From UMGS1387 sp045577475 (lineage in GTDB: Bacteria; Bacillota; Clostridia; Oscillospirales; CAG-382), in assembly GCA_045577475.1 (NCBI GenBank), contig JAZNIM010000201.1, positions 1 to 27,619 on the forward strand: a stretch of 27,619 nt of DNA, written 5' to 3'. Both the position numbers and the translations under genes were made by a program. The notes under the pieces are model-generated. The model was not told the origin of the DNA. It saw only the letters and a list, made by a program, of their open reading frames with translations, and searched no databases. This document shows positions 14,004 to 22,053 of the stretch, piece after piece. Numbering within the stretch: position 1 is the stretch's first letter; each line of letters opens with the position of its first letter.

Positions 14004-14972
14004 TTAATCTCTTCTCTGATAGAATACAAATGCCGATGCAATGAATGCAACAAGACCGATAAGTACCAGTACGAGTACAAAGTAAATCCATGACATGGCG
14101 CTACTAAGCTCTCTCGGTCTTACGGTACCCGTGTTATACACGGTATTGATATATCTCATTACTGCATTTGATTCGGATGTAAACGAGTCGATAACCGTAT
14201 AAACCGCATTAACAAGAATCATCGGGCTTATCATGGGGAATGTAATCTTCCAGAAGGTTTCCCAGCCTGAAGCACCGTCCATCTTACATGATTCGTAGAT
14301 GGAGGGTGAGATTGACTGAAGACCCGAGAGGAATATCAGCATCTGTACACCTGAACGGTTTACTATGTTATAAATATCGTTTACGATTGCAACTACGTAT
14401 TCAACAAGCTCTGTACCGATTGCCATGTTACCGAGAAGGCTGGTAATATCCATGGCACTGATAAGGTCGCCTGCTCCCGTGTTAACACCGGTATCAATAC
14501 CGCCGCTTGACATGTAGCTCATAGCCGCATTACTCTGGTCAATCTGGTCGATAAGACCTGTTGTAAGAATAACGGGAATAAAGAAGATTGCTCTGAACAC
14601 CGCACGGCCAATCATCTTCTGGTTAAGAACGATTGCCATGAACAGTGAGAAAATAACAATTGCAGGTACGTCGAATACAAGCTGCTTGATACTTTCTGTA
14701 AGTGTTCTTACGAAGCCTGCATCTGAGAACAGAGCTTCCTGATAGTTTTCAAAACCTACAAACGAGAGTGTATAACCAACCTCTCTGTCTACGGTGATTT
14801 CGCTGACTGAGAACTGAATTGAGCTAATCAGCATGGGTAAATAAAGAATTACAAAACCTATTACAAACGGAAGAACAAAGAACCAACCGCCTCTTGCCTT
14901 CTTTGCGTCAAGAGAAGCTATTTTCTTTTTCTTCACAGGCATTGGAGAAGTCATGTTTGCTGCTTTATTCAT
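14004..14972 (-). CDS. Sugar ABC transporter permease, MalF-type (second pair), with extra loop
   Basis: This 322-residue permease has a basic cytoplasmic tail, about six helices, and an EAA-type loop YESCKMDGASGWETFWKITF at residues 226-245. In that loop the usual Glu-Ala-Ala reads Glu-Ser-Cys, while the Asp-Gly-Ala core is intact. Between helices 3 and 4 it has an added polar stretch (about 143-205) with Gly/Ser/Asn-rich SSGGIDTGVNTGAGDL. By topology this faces outside and is not typical of MalF/UgpA-type proteins of this size. It could contact the propeller or DUF5696-like proteins of the same operon, which is inference. AAAGGGGTG precedes the ATG by about 8 bases, 18 bp after the DUF5696-like gene. 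It is the partner of the MalG-type permease that follows. Confidence 0.9.
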   Translation of the reverse strand: MNKAANMTSPMPVKKKKIASLDAKKARGGWFFVLPFVIGFVILYLPMLISSIQFSVSEITVDREVGYTLSFVGFENYQEALFSDAGFVRTLTESIKQLVFDVPAIVIFSLFMAIVLNQKMIGRAVFRAIFFIPVILTTGLIDQIDQSNAAMSYMSSGGIDTGVNTGAGDLISAMDITSLLGNMAIGTELVEYVVAIVNDIYNIVNRSGVQMLIFLSGLQSISPSIYESCKMDGASGWETFWKITFPMISPMILVNAVYTVIDSFTSESNAVMRYINTVYNTGTVRPRELSSAMSWIYFVLVLVLIGLVAFIASAFVFYQRRD

Positions 14973-14990
14973 TAACTAACACCCCTTTCC

Positions 14991-17894
14991 TTATCTTACC
15001 GCGAAGCTCATTGCATCAACGGTCGTTCCGTCTTCAAGTACAGCTTCGTGGGTATTATAATTAAGAATAAACTCAACACCGTTGTCATACTTAACTCTGA
15101 CAATTCTTGTTCCTACATATTCATGCTCGGAAATTGTTGCATACTTAACCAGCTTCATGCTTTCATTAAACTTGGTGTATGTATCAATGATGTCTGTCTT
15201 CCAGTTATCGTATCTGATAGCGTAATACTTACTGAACTCAGGGAATGCCTTAAGCTCGGAGGTGTTATCCTTGGATACGAGGTAGTAAAGACCTGCACCG
15301 TTTTCGATTGCCTTGAGCACGCTGTAATCATAGTCACCGTCAAGGTTAATTGCGGGACCTGTGAACTCAGTGTAGCCGTGAAGTACCATTCCCATGAAAG
15401 GAACAGACTGGCTGGTGTTGATGTTCATACTACTGTCAAGGGGCACGTTGAGGATGTGGTCAGCATATTTAAGTGAATATGCATTACCGCAGTCAACCAT
15501 AATCTTGCTGTTATCTTCAGAAACTTCTTCAAGGAACTTATCAACCATCTTCATGGCTTCATCTCTGTTAAGAGCATATTCCTCGTTAAAGTCTGAGTTA
15601 AGGTCGCTGCCAAGTGTTGCAAGAGAAATTGCATCTGTACCGAAGCCTGTGAACTTCTTACGGATATTATCATAGAAGTCAAGCATTGCAACGGGACTTA
15701 TAATTGCCTTATCGTCAGCTTCAAAGCCCTGATAAAGAGCATTGTAAACTCTGTGAACTGCACTTCTGCCGTCCATGGTCTTTGCGGTATCGTTCTTTGT
15801 GGAAACGCCGTCAAAGGATCCGAACTTTGAAACGTAAGTAAAGTCAAGGTCAGGGTAAATATCAACCCCCTTTGCCTTTGCAAACTCAACGAGCTTTACA
15901 AGACCCTTCTTACCGCCTACAGATGAAGGAATACTCAGCTTTGCGGGAGCTGTATGCTCCATACCGCCGTTATACCAACCTGTAAGCTTAACGTTGATAT
16001 TATTTACGCCTGCATCCTGAAGCTCGGTAATCATGCCTTCTGTCTGTTCAAAGGTTGTAAGAGGAGTCTGAAGCTTTACAGGGAAGCCTACTACCTTTTC
16101 CTGAGTCTTGATAGTACCGAAGTTTTCGATATAAAGGGGAACATCCTCACTCTTATCGTTTTCAGGCTGAAGCTTTGTAAGTACGCCTGAAGCTTCAAGA
16201 TAATTTCTGATTTCGGCTGCCATATCCGTATAGCTTGTGCCTTCACCGTATACAGGGAAAATTCTCATTGTGTAATTACCTGTATATCTTCTGTCACTGT
16301 TGATAGTCCACTGGGCATCACCTGTGCTGGAAATACTGGTAAGAGCATATGTATCGGTTGGTCTCGGATAGAATGTAGCATATACTGAGCTATAGTTATG
16401 AACCGTACCGCCGTGGTCTGAAGCAAATTCACTCATTGCATCGCCTTCGGTATAGTAAGCAACAAAGCCCTTGGTTCTGTATTCCTGAGAGTCTTCTTCA
16501 GCTTCTTCTGCTTCTTCTGCTTCTTCTGCTTCTTCTGCTTCTTCGCCTTCAACTGCTGCATCATCTGCATTTTCTTCGCCTTCGGCTACTTCTTCGCCTT
16601 CTGCAGCTTCTTCGCCTTCTGCAGCTTCTTCAGCTTCTGCTTCTTCAGCTTCTACGGTTTCTTCGCCCTCAGCTGCCTCTGTTTCCTCTTCTTCAACGGG
16701 AGTAGGAATAAAGGGAGCTGTTTCAAGAACGCCGAATGCAGGAATTCTCATTGTTTCCTGAGTGTAGCCTGAAATTGAGTGGTAGGCATAATCCTTACCG
16801 TAAAGCTTACCTGCAAGAGTAAATGCCTTACCTTCGATATCCTCAAATCTTGTAATTGTGCCTGAACCATCGGGAAGGAGAGTAAAGCCCTCATTGCTGT
16901 TAAGACCTGCGCCAAAATAAGGCAGGAGCTTTACAGAGGTAAGTGTATAGTTTGATGTATCATACTTAATACTTGTTGCAGGCATTGAAATCTGCAAGCC
17001 GTATTCATCAAGTGAGTACTCAATGGCAAATCTGAAAAGTGCGGGAGCTGCGGAGGTATCAACGTATTCAATCTCTTCATAGTCAGCTTCCATCTGTTCA
17101 GCGTCATAATCGGTGTTATTCTCGATATAGCTTGCAAGAAGCTCAAGCTCACGGTTGGAAACACCGGGGTCGAGAACGTAGATAGCCATTTTTTCAGTGA
17201 TAGGCCACTGAATCTGCATTGAATTAAGAACATTAGGTGCAATAGTAGGATCGAAGGGGTCCTTCAGGTCATAGTAAGCAACGAACTGTTCATATTCACG
17301 GGTAGACTTATTTTCCCACTCAGCGATGATATTGTTTTCAAAGCTATGCTGGGAAATCTGACGGGGAACAACGTATTTTGCCTGTTCCTTACCGAGAGTA
17401 TATTCAACTCTGATACCGTTTCTTGTGTTTTTAACAACAATCTGCTTTTTAACAACGTTATTTTCCTTGCTGGAATTCTGAGCTGCATCTGCATATGTGT
17501 TAAAGTTAACTACTGCACCCGAATTATCCTTATACTGGATAATAATCTGGGAGAGCAGACGCTTTTTAACGTCTTCATTAGCAGTTGATTCGCCCACATT
17601 ATAGGGGTTTGTGAGAAGAATCTGACCTGTTGCTTTTACTCTGATACCAACCTCACCGGTTTCCTCAAGAGCCCAGATCTCATATTCTTCATTTTCAAAG
17701 TTAGGCTTTCTTTCACCTGTTTCAGCGTCAACAACACCCATTGTTGCAAGCTTTTCTTCTTCATTAAGATACTTTTCGGTAAGATAATCCTTTGAAAGAA
17801 GGGGCTGTACATCGTCTGCAAGTACCGTTACCGCAAGAGCTGCAGCAACAACAACCGATGAAAGTATGTAACTTATTGCATTTTTAATTTTCAT
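14991..17894 (-). CDS. Secreted DUF5696-like protein with Glu/Ala repeat insert
   Basis: Start choice: the frame is open upstream to 17963, inside the preceding gene, but AGGAG at 17903-17907 lies 8 bases before ATG 17894 and only 2 before ATG 17900, so 17894 is best. The 967-residue product begins with a signal peptide (about residues 1-26, ending VLA before DDVQ) that has no lipobox Cys. A beta-rich N-terminal half follows; LLPDGSGTITRF and the later MGMVLHGYTEFTGPAINL resemble the family known as DUF5696. Residues about 605-880 look like a TIM barrel (NNINVKLTGWYNGG, GVDIYPDLDFTYV, IMVDCGNAYSLKYADH), as in glycosidases, but I cannot name catalytic residues. A Glu/Ala-rich insert occupies about 400-470. 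It lies between the YIP1 gene (19-bp gap) and a permease pair, which suggests extracellular glycan handling for the transporter. Confidence 0.8.
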   Translation of the reverse strand: MKIKNAISYILSSVVVAAALAVTVLADDVQPLLSKDYLTEKYLNEEEKLATMGVVDAETGERKPNFENEEYEIWALEETGEVGIRVKATGQILLTNPYNVGESTANEDVKKRLLSQIIIQYKDNSGAVVNFNTYADAAQNSSKENNVVKKQIVVKNTRNGIRVEYTLGKEQAKYVVPRQISQHSFENNIIAEWENKSTREYEQFVAYYDLKDPFDPTIAPNVLNSMQIQWPITEKMAIYVLDPGVSNRELELLASYIENNTDYDAEQMEADYEEIEYVDTSAAPALFRFAIEYSLDEYGLQISMPATSIKYDTSNYTLTSVKLLPYFGAGLNSNEGFTLLPDGSGTITRFEDIEGKAFTLAGKLYGKDYAYHSISGYTQETMRIPAFGVLETAPFIPTPVEEEETEAAEGEETVEAEEAEAEEAAEGEEAAEGEEVAEGEENADDAAVEGEEAEEAEEAEEAEEAEEDSQEYRTKGFVAYYTEGDAMSEFASDHGGTVHNYSSVYATFYPRPTDTYALTSISSTGDAQWTINSDRRYTGNYTMRIFPVYGEGTSYTDMAAEIRNYLEASGVLTKLQPENDKSEDVPLYIENFGTIKTQEKVVGFPVKLQTPLTTFEQTEGMITELQDAGVNNINVKLTGWYNGGMEHTAPAKLSIPSSVGGKKGLVKLVEFAKAKGVDIYPDLDFTYVSKFGSFDGVSTKNDTAKTMDGRSAVHRVYNALYQGFEADDKAIISPVAMLDFYDNIRKKFTGFGTDAISLATLGSDLNSDFNEEYALNRDEAMKMVDKFLEEVSEDNSKIMVDCGNAYSLKYADHILNVPLDSSMNINTSQSVPFMGMVLHGYTEFTGPAINLDGDYDYSVLKAIENGAGLYYLVSKDNTSELKAFPEFSKYYAIRYDNWKTDIIDTYTKFNESMKLVKYATISEHEYVGTRIVRVKYDNGVEFILNYNTHEAVLEDGTTVDAMSFAVR
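16490..16700. repeat. In-frame 9-bp minisatellite and Glu/Ala-rich coding repeat
   Basis: Four perfect head-to-tail copies of a 9-bp unit GCTTCTTCT (16501-16536) and flanking variants encode repeated Glu-Glu-Ala on the minus strand; a second variant unit encodes Ala-Glu-Gly-Glu-Glu repeats up to about 16700. Nine-base units can be gained or lost without a frameshift, so this linker is likely to vary in length between strains. Confidence 0.8.
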
Positions 17895-17913
17895 TTTCAT
17901 TACTCCTTTCATC

Positions 17914-20181
17914 TTACACTCTGTACGACAGCTCAATGATAATGTTATATACAAATCCAACAAGCTTTCCGAGGAGGCTTGAGAAGAGTACGCCGATAAA
18001 CATTATGAATGCCATACCAACGATGGATGCAAGTGTCGTAAGAATATTCTTAAACAGCGTATAGTCGTGAATTACCATCATACCGAAGAACAACAGGAAA
18101 CCTACCCAGAAGAATGCAATACCCATTGCAAGTGAAAGCAGGCTTGCTTCATCGGCTGTTACGATATTTGAAAGAAGTGTGGTAAGCACGAAGAATGCGG
18201 GAAGCGGGAACAGTGCGTAACATGTTGCAATATAAATATCACGGATACTGCCTTCGCCGTCAAACAGTGTTGTAAAGCACCAGTTTGAAATTACCCACAG
18301 ACAAACGGGAAGAAGAATTGAAAGCACCATCATAAGCACGCTTGTTTCAGAAGGAACAGGGCTTACAATATAGTTCTGACCGATGGAGTTATAAATAAAT
18401 GAAACGATTGTAAGTGCAAGAATGAGGGTTGCACCCTTTGTGGAAGCTCTGTACTCATGCTTAATATCCCAGTAACCGTCGAAGGGATGGAACATTACGT
18501 GGTAGCCGTACATGAATTCTTCCTTGAGTGAACGCTTTTTCTTAAGTGCAAGACCTGCATCGTTTACCTTCTTGGCATACTTGAATACCTTTGAAAGGAT
18601 TACACAGAAAAGAACTACAACAATCGGAATAACGATTACGTACTTTTCAACCCATTCCTTTCTTACCTGCTGCCAAGCATCGGAATAGTTGGTTACTTCA
18701 TATGCACTCTTGAAATACTCCATTGCTTCCTCATACTCACCCTGTCTTGCAAGGCTCTTACCGATACCGATGTAAGACATATCAAAGTTTGAGTTTCTCT
18801 GAAGGATTTCATGCCAGTCAGCTTCAGCCATATCGAACTTTCTGTCTCTCTGGTTCTGAAGTGCCTTAACAAGAACATCGCCGTACTCAGTTCTCTTATA
18901 AACCGTGATTGCATCGTTCTGGCTGTCAAGAATCATAAGATAATTCATTGCATTATCTTCGTTTCTTGCATCATACGCATAGTCGATAGCTGCAACGGAT
19001 GTGATATTACCGAGCTGGCTGCCCTTATCACCGAATGCAAACATAAGGTTTCCGTCTTCATCGTATGTAAACACCTTCTGACGCTTCTGGTCGATTACTG
19101 ACCATGTGCCTTCCGGACCGAGACCTACGTCAACAATCTTGGAAGGACCGATGATTGAATATTCGGGAGTAGGCTGTGCATTGAATGTAATTTCACCTGA
19201 GGGCGGGAAGAAACCGCTTCTCTTCATAACGTCCTCGCCGTTAGGGTTAAGCATCTTAACGGGAGAGAAGTCACTTGAAGTATCCTTTGCAAGGATTGCC
19301 TTTTCAAGGTCAGCATCTGTAATTGCACTTGTTGTTGCAAATACGAAGCCCTTTTCATTAATATTAATGTTATTGAAGGAAAGGGATACGTTCTTAACAG
19401 ACTTATTCTTCTGTTCAGCGGTCTGGAACTTACGCCAGATCATATCGAAGAAGGAAAGTGACTGGGACTGTGTACCGATAAATCCGGCAAACTCGCCGTC
19501 ACTGTTAATTGAAATAATACCCTGGTGGGTTTCAGCACCGACTACGTAAACATAACCTGAAGCACTTACAGAAACTGCAACGGGTCTGTAGATATGGTTA
19601 TCGCTGATAACCTCACTCTTAGGTTCGGGAACTGTCTTTATAAAGTCACCAAGCTTATAATCAACGCCGTCGATTGTCATGTCCTTGGTTGCGAACACAA
19701 GAATTCTTGCCGCTTCCGAGTCACACACATAAAGCTCGCCGTCAATTGCATACAGACCTCTGGGGTCCATGATGCTGTCGGGTACACCCCATTCATTAAT
19801 GAATGTTGTAATTTCCGTAACATACTTGAAGTGACATTCAGCCTCGTCATACTTTACAACGATAACTCTGGGTTTACCTGCTTCAGCATTTGAGTCGGAA
19901 ATATAAATGTAACCGTCCCAAGCGAAGTTTTTCTGTGCCTCATCGTCAACATAGGAAACGCGTCCAACACACATATCCTGAGGATCTGCAAGTGAATCTG
20001 TCATGCCGAGAGATGTAGCTGTAATTACTTCATAAGGAACATATGCATGAGGAGATTCAACGTAGTTACCCTCGATATCATATGTATAAGTAGCATAAGG
20101 AATAATTGCCTGAGCGGGAATTGTGCCGAAAATCATCAGCACACAGATTGCCAGGAGGAATATTCTTTTCATTGTTTTCAT
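17914..20181 (-). CDS. Extracellular beta-propeller / TPR / YIP1-domain membrane protein
   Basis: This is a 755-residue multidomain protein. A signal peptide (1-25, ending AQA) is followed by a propeller of NHL-like repeats (about 40-435; ADPQDMCVG, MDPRGLYAIDGELYVCDS, YRPVAVSVSASGYVYVV and EGTWSVIDQKRQKVFTYDEDG are successive blades). A TPR-like helical pair follows (about 445-510; GIGKSLARQGEYEEAMEYF), then one membrane helix (513-533), a cytoplasmic basic segment, and a five-helix YIP1-type domain (about 554-745; HPFDGYWDIKHE at its start). AGGAGG at 20191-20196 lies 9 bases before the ATG. It sits between the two permease pairs, with gaps of 14 and 19 bp. It may be a sensor or scaffold linking outside ligand binding to the transporters; no enzyme motif is visible. 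The layout is well supported and the role is unknown. Confidence 0.82.
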   Translation of the reverse strand: MKTMKRIFLLAICVLMIFGTIPAQAIIPYATYTYDIEGNYVESPHAYVPYEVITATSLGMTDSLADPQDMCVGRVSYVDDEAQKNFAWDGYIYISDSNAEAGKPRVIVVKYDEAECHFKYVTEITTFINEWGVPDSIMDPRGLYAIDGELYVCDSEAARILVFATKDMTIDGVDYKLGDFIKTVPEPKSEVISDNHIYRPVAVSVSASGYVYVVGAETHQGIISINSDGEFAGFIGTQSQSLSFFDMIWRKFQTAEQKNKSVKNVSLSFNNININEKGFVFATTSAITDADLEKAILAKDTSSDFSPVKMLNPNGEDVMKRSGFFPPSGEITFNAQPTPEYSIIGPSKIVDVGLGPEGTWSVIDQKRQKVFTYDEDGNLMFAFGDKGSQLGNITSVAAIDYAYDARNEDNAMNYLMILDSQNDAITVYKRTEYGDVLVKALQNQRDRKFDMAEADWHEILQRNSNFDMSYIGIGKSLARQGEYEEAMEYFKSAYEVTNYSDAWQQVRKEWVEKYVIVIPIVVVLFCVILSKVFKYAKKVNDAGLALKKKRSLKEEFMYGYHVMFHPFDGYWDIKHEYRASTKGATLILALTIVSFIYNSIGQNYIVSPVPSETSVLMMVLSILLPVCLWVISNWCFTTLFDGEGSIRDIYIATCYALFPLPAFFVLTTLLSNIVTADEASLLSLAMGIAFFWVGFLLFFGMMVIHDYTLFKNILTTLASIVGMAFIMFIGVLFSSLLGKLVGFVYNIIIELSYRV

Positions 20182-20195
20182 TGTGTTTTTCCTCC

Positions 20196-21062
20196 TTAGT
20201 CTTTCATACCTGAGCTTGCCATTGTTTCAATAATATTACTCTGAGTAATAACGAATACCGAAACAGGAACAAGCATCATGATTACTGTGGAAGCCGCTGC
20301 AGCACCGCTTCGTACGATACCGCCGGCAAGAATCTGCTGAATAGCGTAGTTAAAGGTTTTAAGCTGTTCTGAATAGATGTAAATTGAAGTACCGCTGTTC
20401 CACAGACCCTGGAAGGAGTAAACGATAAGTGTCAGCCATGCAGGCTTAACCATAGGCATTACTATCTTCCAATAAATTGAAACTTCCTTTGCACCGTCAA
20501 GTCTTGCAGACTCAAGAACGGAGTCCGGAACTGTTGTTTCAATAAACTGACGCATAAGGTAGAAGCCGAGGGTATAACCAAATGCGGGGATAATCAATGA
20601 CCAATATGTATCAATCCATCCGAGGAAGGACATGATAATAAAGTTTGAAAGAGCAGATACTGTTGAGTGGAACATCAGGGAGTAGTAAACAAGCTTAAAC
20701 ATACCCTTACGTCCGGGGAAATTAATCTTTGTCATAGCATATGCAGCCATGGAAGCAAGGAACAGATGTCCGAATGTACCGCCAACGGAAACAAATGCCG
20801 TATTAAAGATATATCTTGAGAAAGGAACCCAGGATTCACTCATCAATCTGAACAGTTCAGAGAAGTTCTTGAATGTAGGATTGATAACGAAGAATCTCGG
20901 AGGGAACATCCACAGTTCATCAAGAGGTTTCAATGACTGGGAAATAGCATATACCATAGGAAGGAACATAAATGCACCGAAAACAAAGAGCATTACGTTA
21001 ATTCCCACGTCACCGCCGACGGAACGGTTAAATGAACGTCTTTTAATCTTTGGCAATTTCAT
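20196..21062 (-). CDS. Carbohydrate ABC transporter permease, MalG-type (first pair)
   Basis: This 288-residue permease has about six helices, a basic N-terminus and the EAA loop LESARLDGAKEVSIYWKI at residues 183-200, giving a clear MalG/UgpE-type carbohydrate-uptake subunit. Its length is standard. Its ATG lies one base after the stop of the MalF-type gene (TGATATG), so the two subunits are translationally coupled and should form the translocation pore together. It differs in sequence from the MalG-type protein at 12958-13986, so the operon encodes two distinct pores rather than a recent gene duplication. Confidence 0.93.
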   Translation of the reverse strand: MKLPKIKRRSFNRSVGGDVGINVMLFVFGAFMFLPMVYAISQSLKPLDELWMFPPRFFVINPTFKNFSELFRLMSESWVPFSRYIFNTAFVSVGGTFGHLFLASMAAYAMTKINFPGRKGMFKLVYYSLMFHSTVSALSNFIIMSFLGWIDTYWSLIIPAFGYTLGFYLMRQFIETTVPDSVLESARLDGAKEVSIYWKIVMPMVKPAWLTLIVYSFQGLWNSGTSIYIYSEQLKTFNYAIQQILAGGIVRSGAAAASTVIMMLVPVSVFVITQSNIIETMASSGMKD

Positions 21063-21063
21063 A

Positions 21064-22020
21064 TCACTTACCCACCTTCGACAGTAATTTATTTACAAGC
21101 AGGTTAGAACCGATCATGATTGCAAACAGGATTGTTGCAATAGCGGAAGCGTAACCCACTTCCCAACGTTGTCCACCGTAGTCATCAAGGTGATGCATGA
21201 TGGTATGTGCACAGTAGTCAACGGAGGGGAATCCGCAAAGTGCGGTAACGATAGCACCGAAACCAAAGGAGCTGGTGATAGCCATGATAGCGGCGAACAT
21301 CATCTGGTTTTTCATAACGGGAAGTGTTACGTACCAGAGTTCCTGCCATCTGTTTCTTACGCCGTCAACGCTTGCCGCTTCGTAAAGGGACTTGTCAACA
21401 ACCTGGAAACCTGCGATGAAGGAAAGGAATGATGTACCGAGAGATGTCCAAAGAGCAACTACAATAACAAGTGTCATGATGTAGTCTGTATCCTGGAACC
21501 AAAGTATGGGGGAATTTATTACGCCCAGCTTCATAAGAGTACCGTTAACCCAGCCGTACTGGTCACTGGAGAACAGTGTCTGCCAGATAAGGTAAACCTG
21601 ACCCGAAATACTGGGGGCATAGAAGATAAGTGTTACAACGGCACGAATCTTCGGAGTCAGTTCATTGATGAACCACGCAAACATAAGGCTGAGAAGGTAC
21701 GATACGGGGCCTGTCATTGTTGCAAATATAAGAGTGTTCTTACATGCAAGAAGGAAGGTATCGTCATCGAGAAGAAGTCTTATGTAATTATCAACACCTA
21801 TAAATACAGGCATTTCAAGCATATTAAACTGTGTAAGGCTGAGAAGCAATGACACAAATACAGGGATGATGGTAAAGGTAAAGAATATGATATAGTAGGG
21901 AGCTACCATAAGGTAACCAATCTTATTTACCTTCATTTCGCGAAGTGTCCATTCCCATTTTGTCATGTCTTTTCTAAGCTTCGGTGCCTTTTGCGGCTGT
22001 GTGCCGGCTTTTTCTGACAT
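21064..22020 (-). CDS. Sugar ABC transporter permease, MalF-type (first pair)
   Basis: This 318-residue permease has a charged cytoplasmic tail (about 1-34), about six helices and the EAA loop LYEAASVDGVRNRWQELWYV at residues 212-231. It is a MalF/UgpA-type subunit of normal length without the periplasmic insertion seen in Escherichia coli MalF. AAGGAGTG lies about 6 bases before the ATG, and the gap to the solute-binding protein gene is 33 bp. It pairs with the following MalG-type protein. The solute-binding protein encoded first in the operon is the natural partner of this pair. Confidence 0.93.
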   Translation of the reverse strand: MSEKAGTQPQKAPKLRKDMTKWEWTLREMKVNKIGYLMVAPYYIIFFTFTIIPVFVSLLLSLTQFNMLEMPVFIGVDNYIRLLLDDDTFLLACKNTLIFATMTGPVSYLLSLMFAWFINELTPKIRAVVTLIFYAPSISGQVYLIWQTLFSSDQYGWVNGTLMKLGVINSPILWFQDTDYIMTLVIVVALWTSLGTSFLSFIAGFQVVDKSLYEAASVDGVRNRWQELWYVTLPVMKNQMMFAAIMAITSSFGFGAIVTALCGFPSVDYCAHTIMHHLDDYGGQRWEVGYASAIATILFAIMIGSNLLVNKLLSKVGK

Positions 22021-22053
22021 TTATTTCACTCCTTAAAATAATTTGTGCGGGAC

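Noticed and set aside
16436..16705. Plus-strand open frame encoding a Leu-rich protein
   Set aside because: It is the complement of the Glu/Ala minisatellite; there is no ribosome binding site and the poly-Leu composition follows from the repeat.
17895..17963. A 23-residue N-terminal extension of the DUF5696-like frame
   Set aside because: It overlaps the end of the upstream YIP1 gene and lacks a ribosome binding site, while AGGAG sits 8 bases before ATG 17894, followed by a normal signal peptide.
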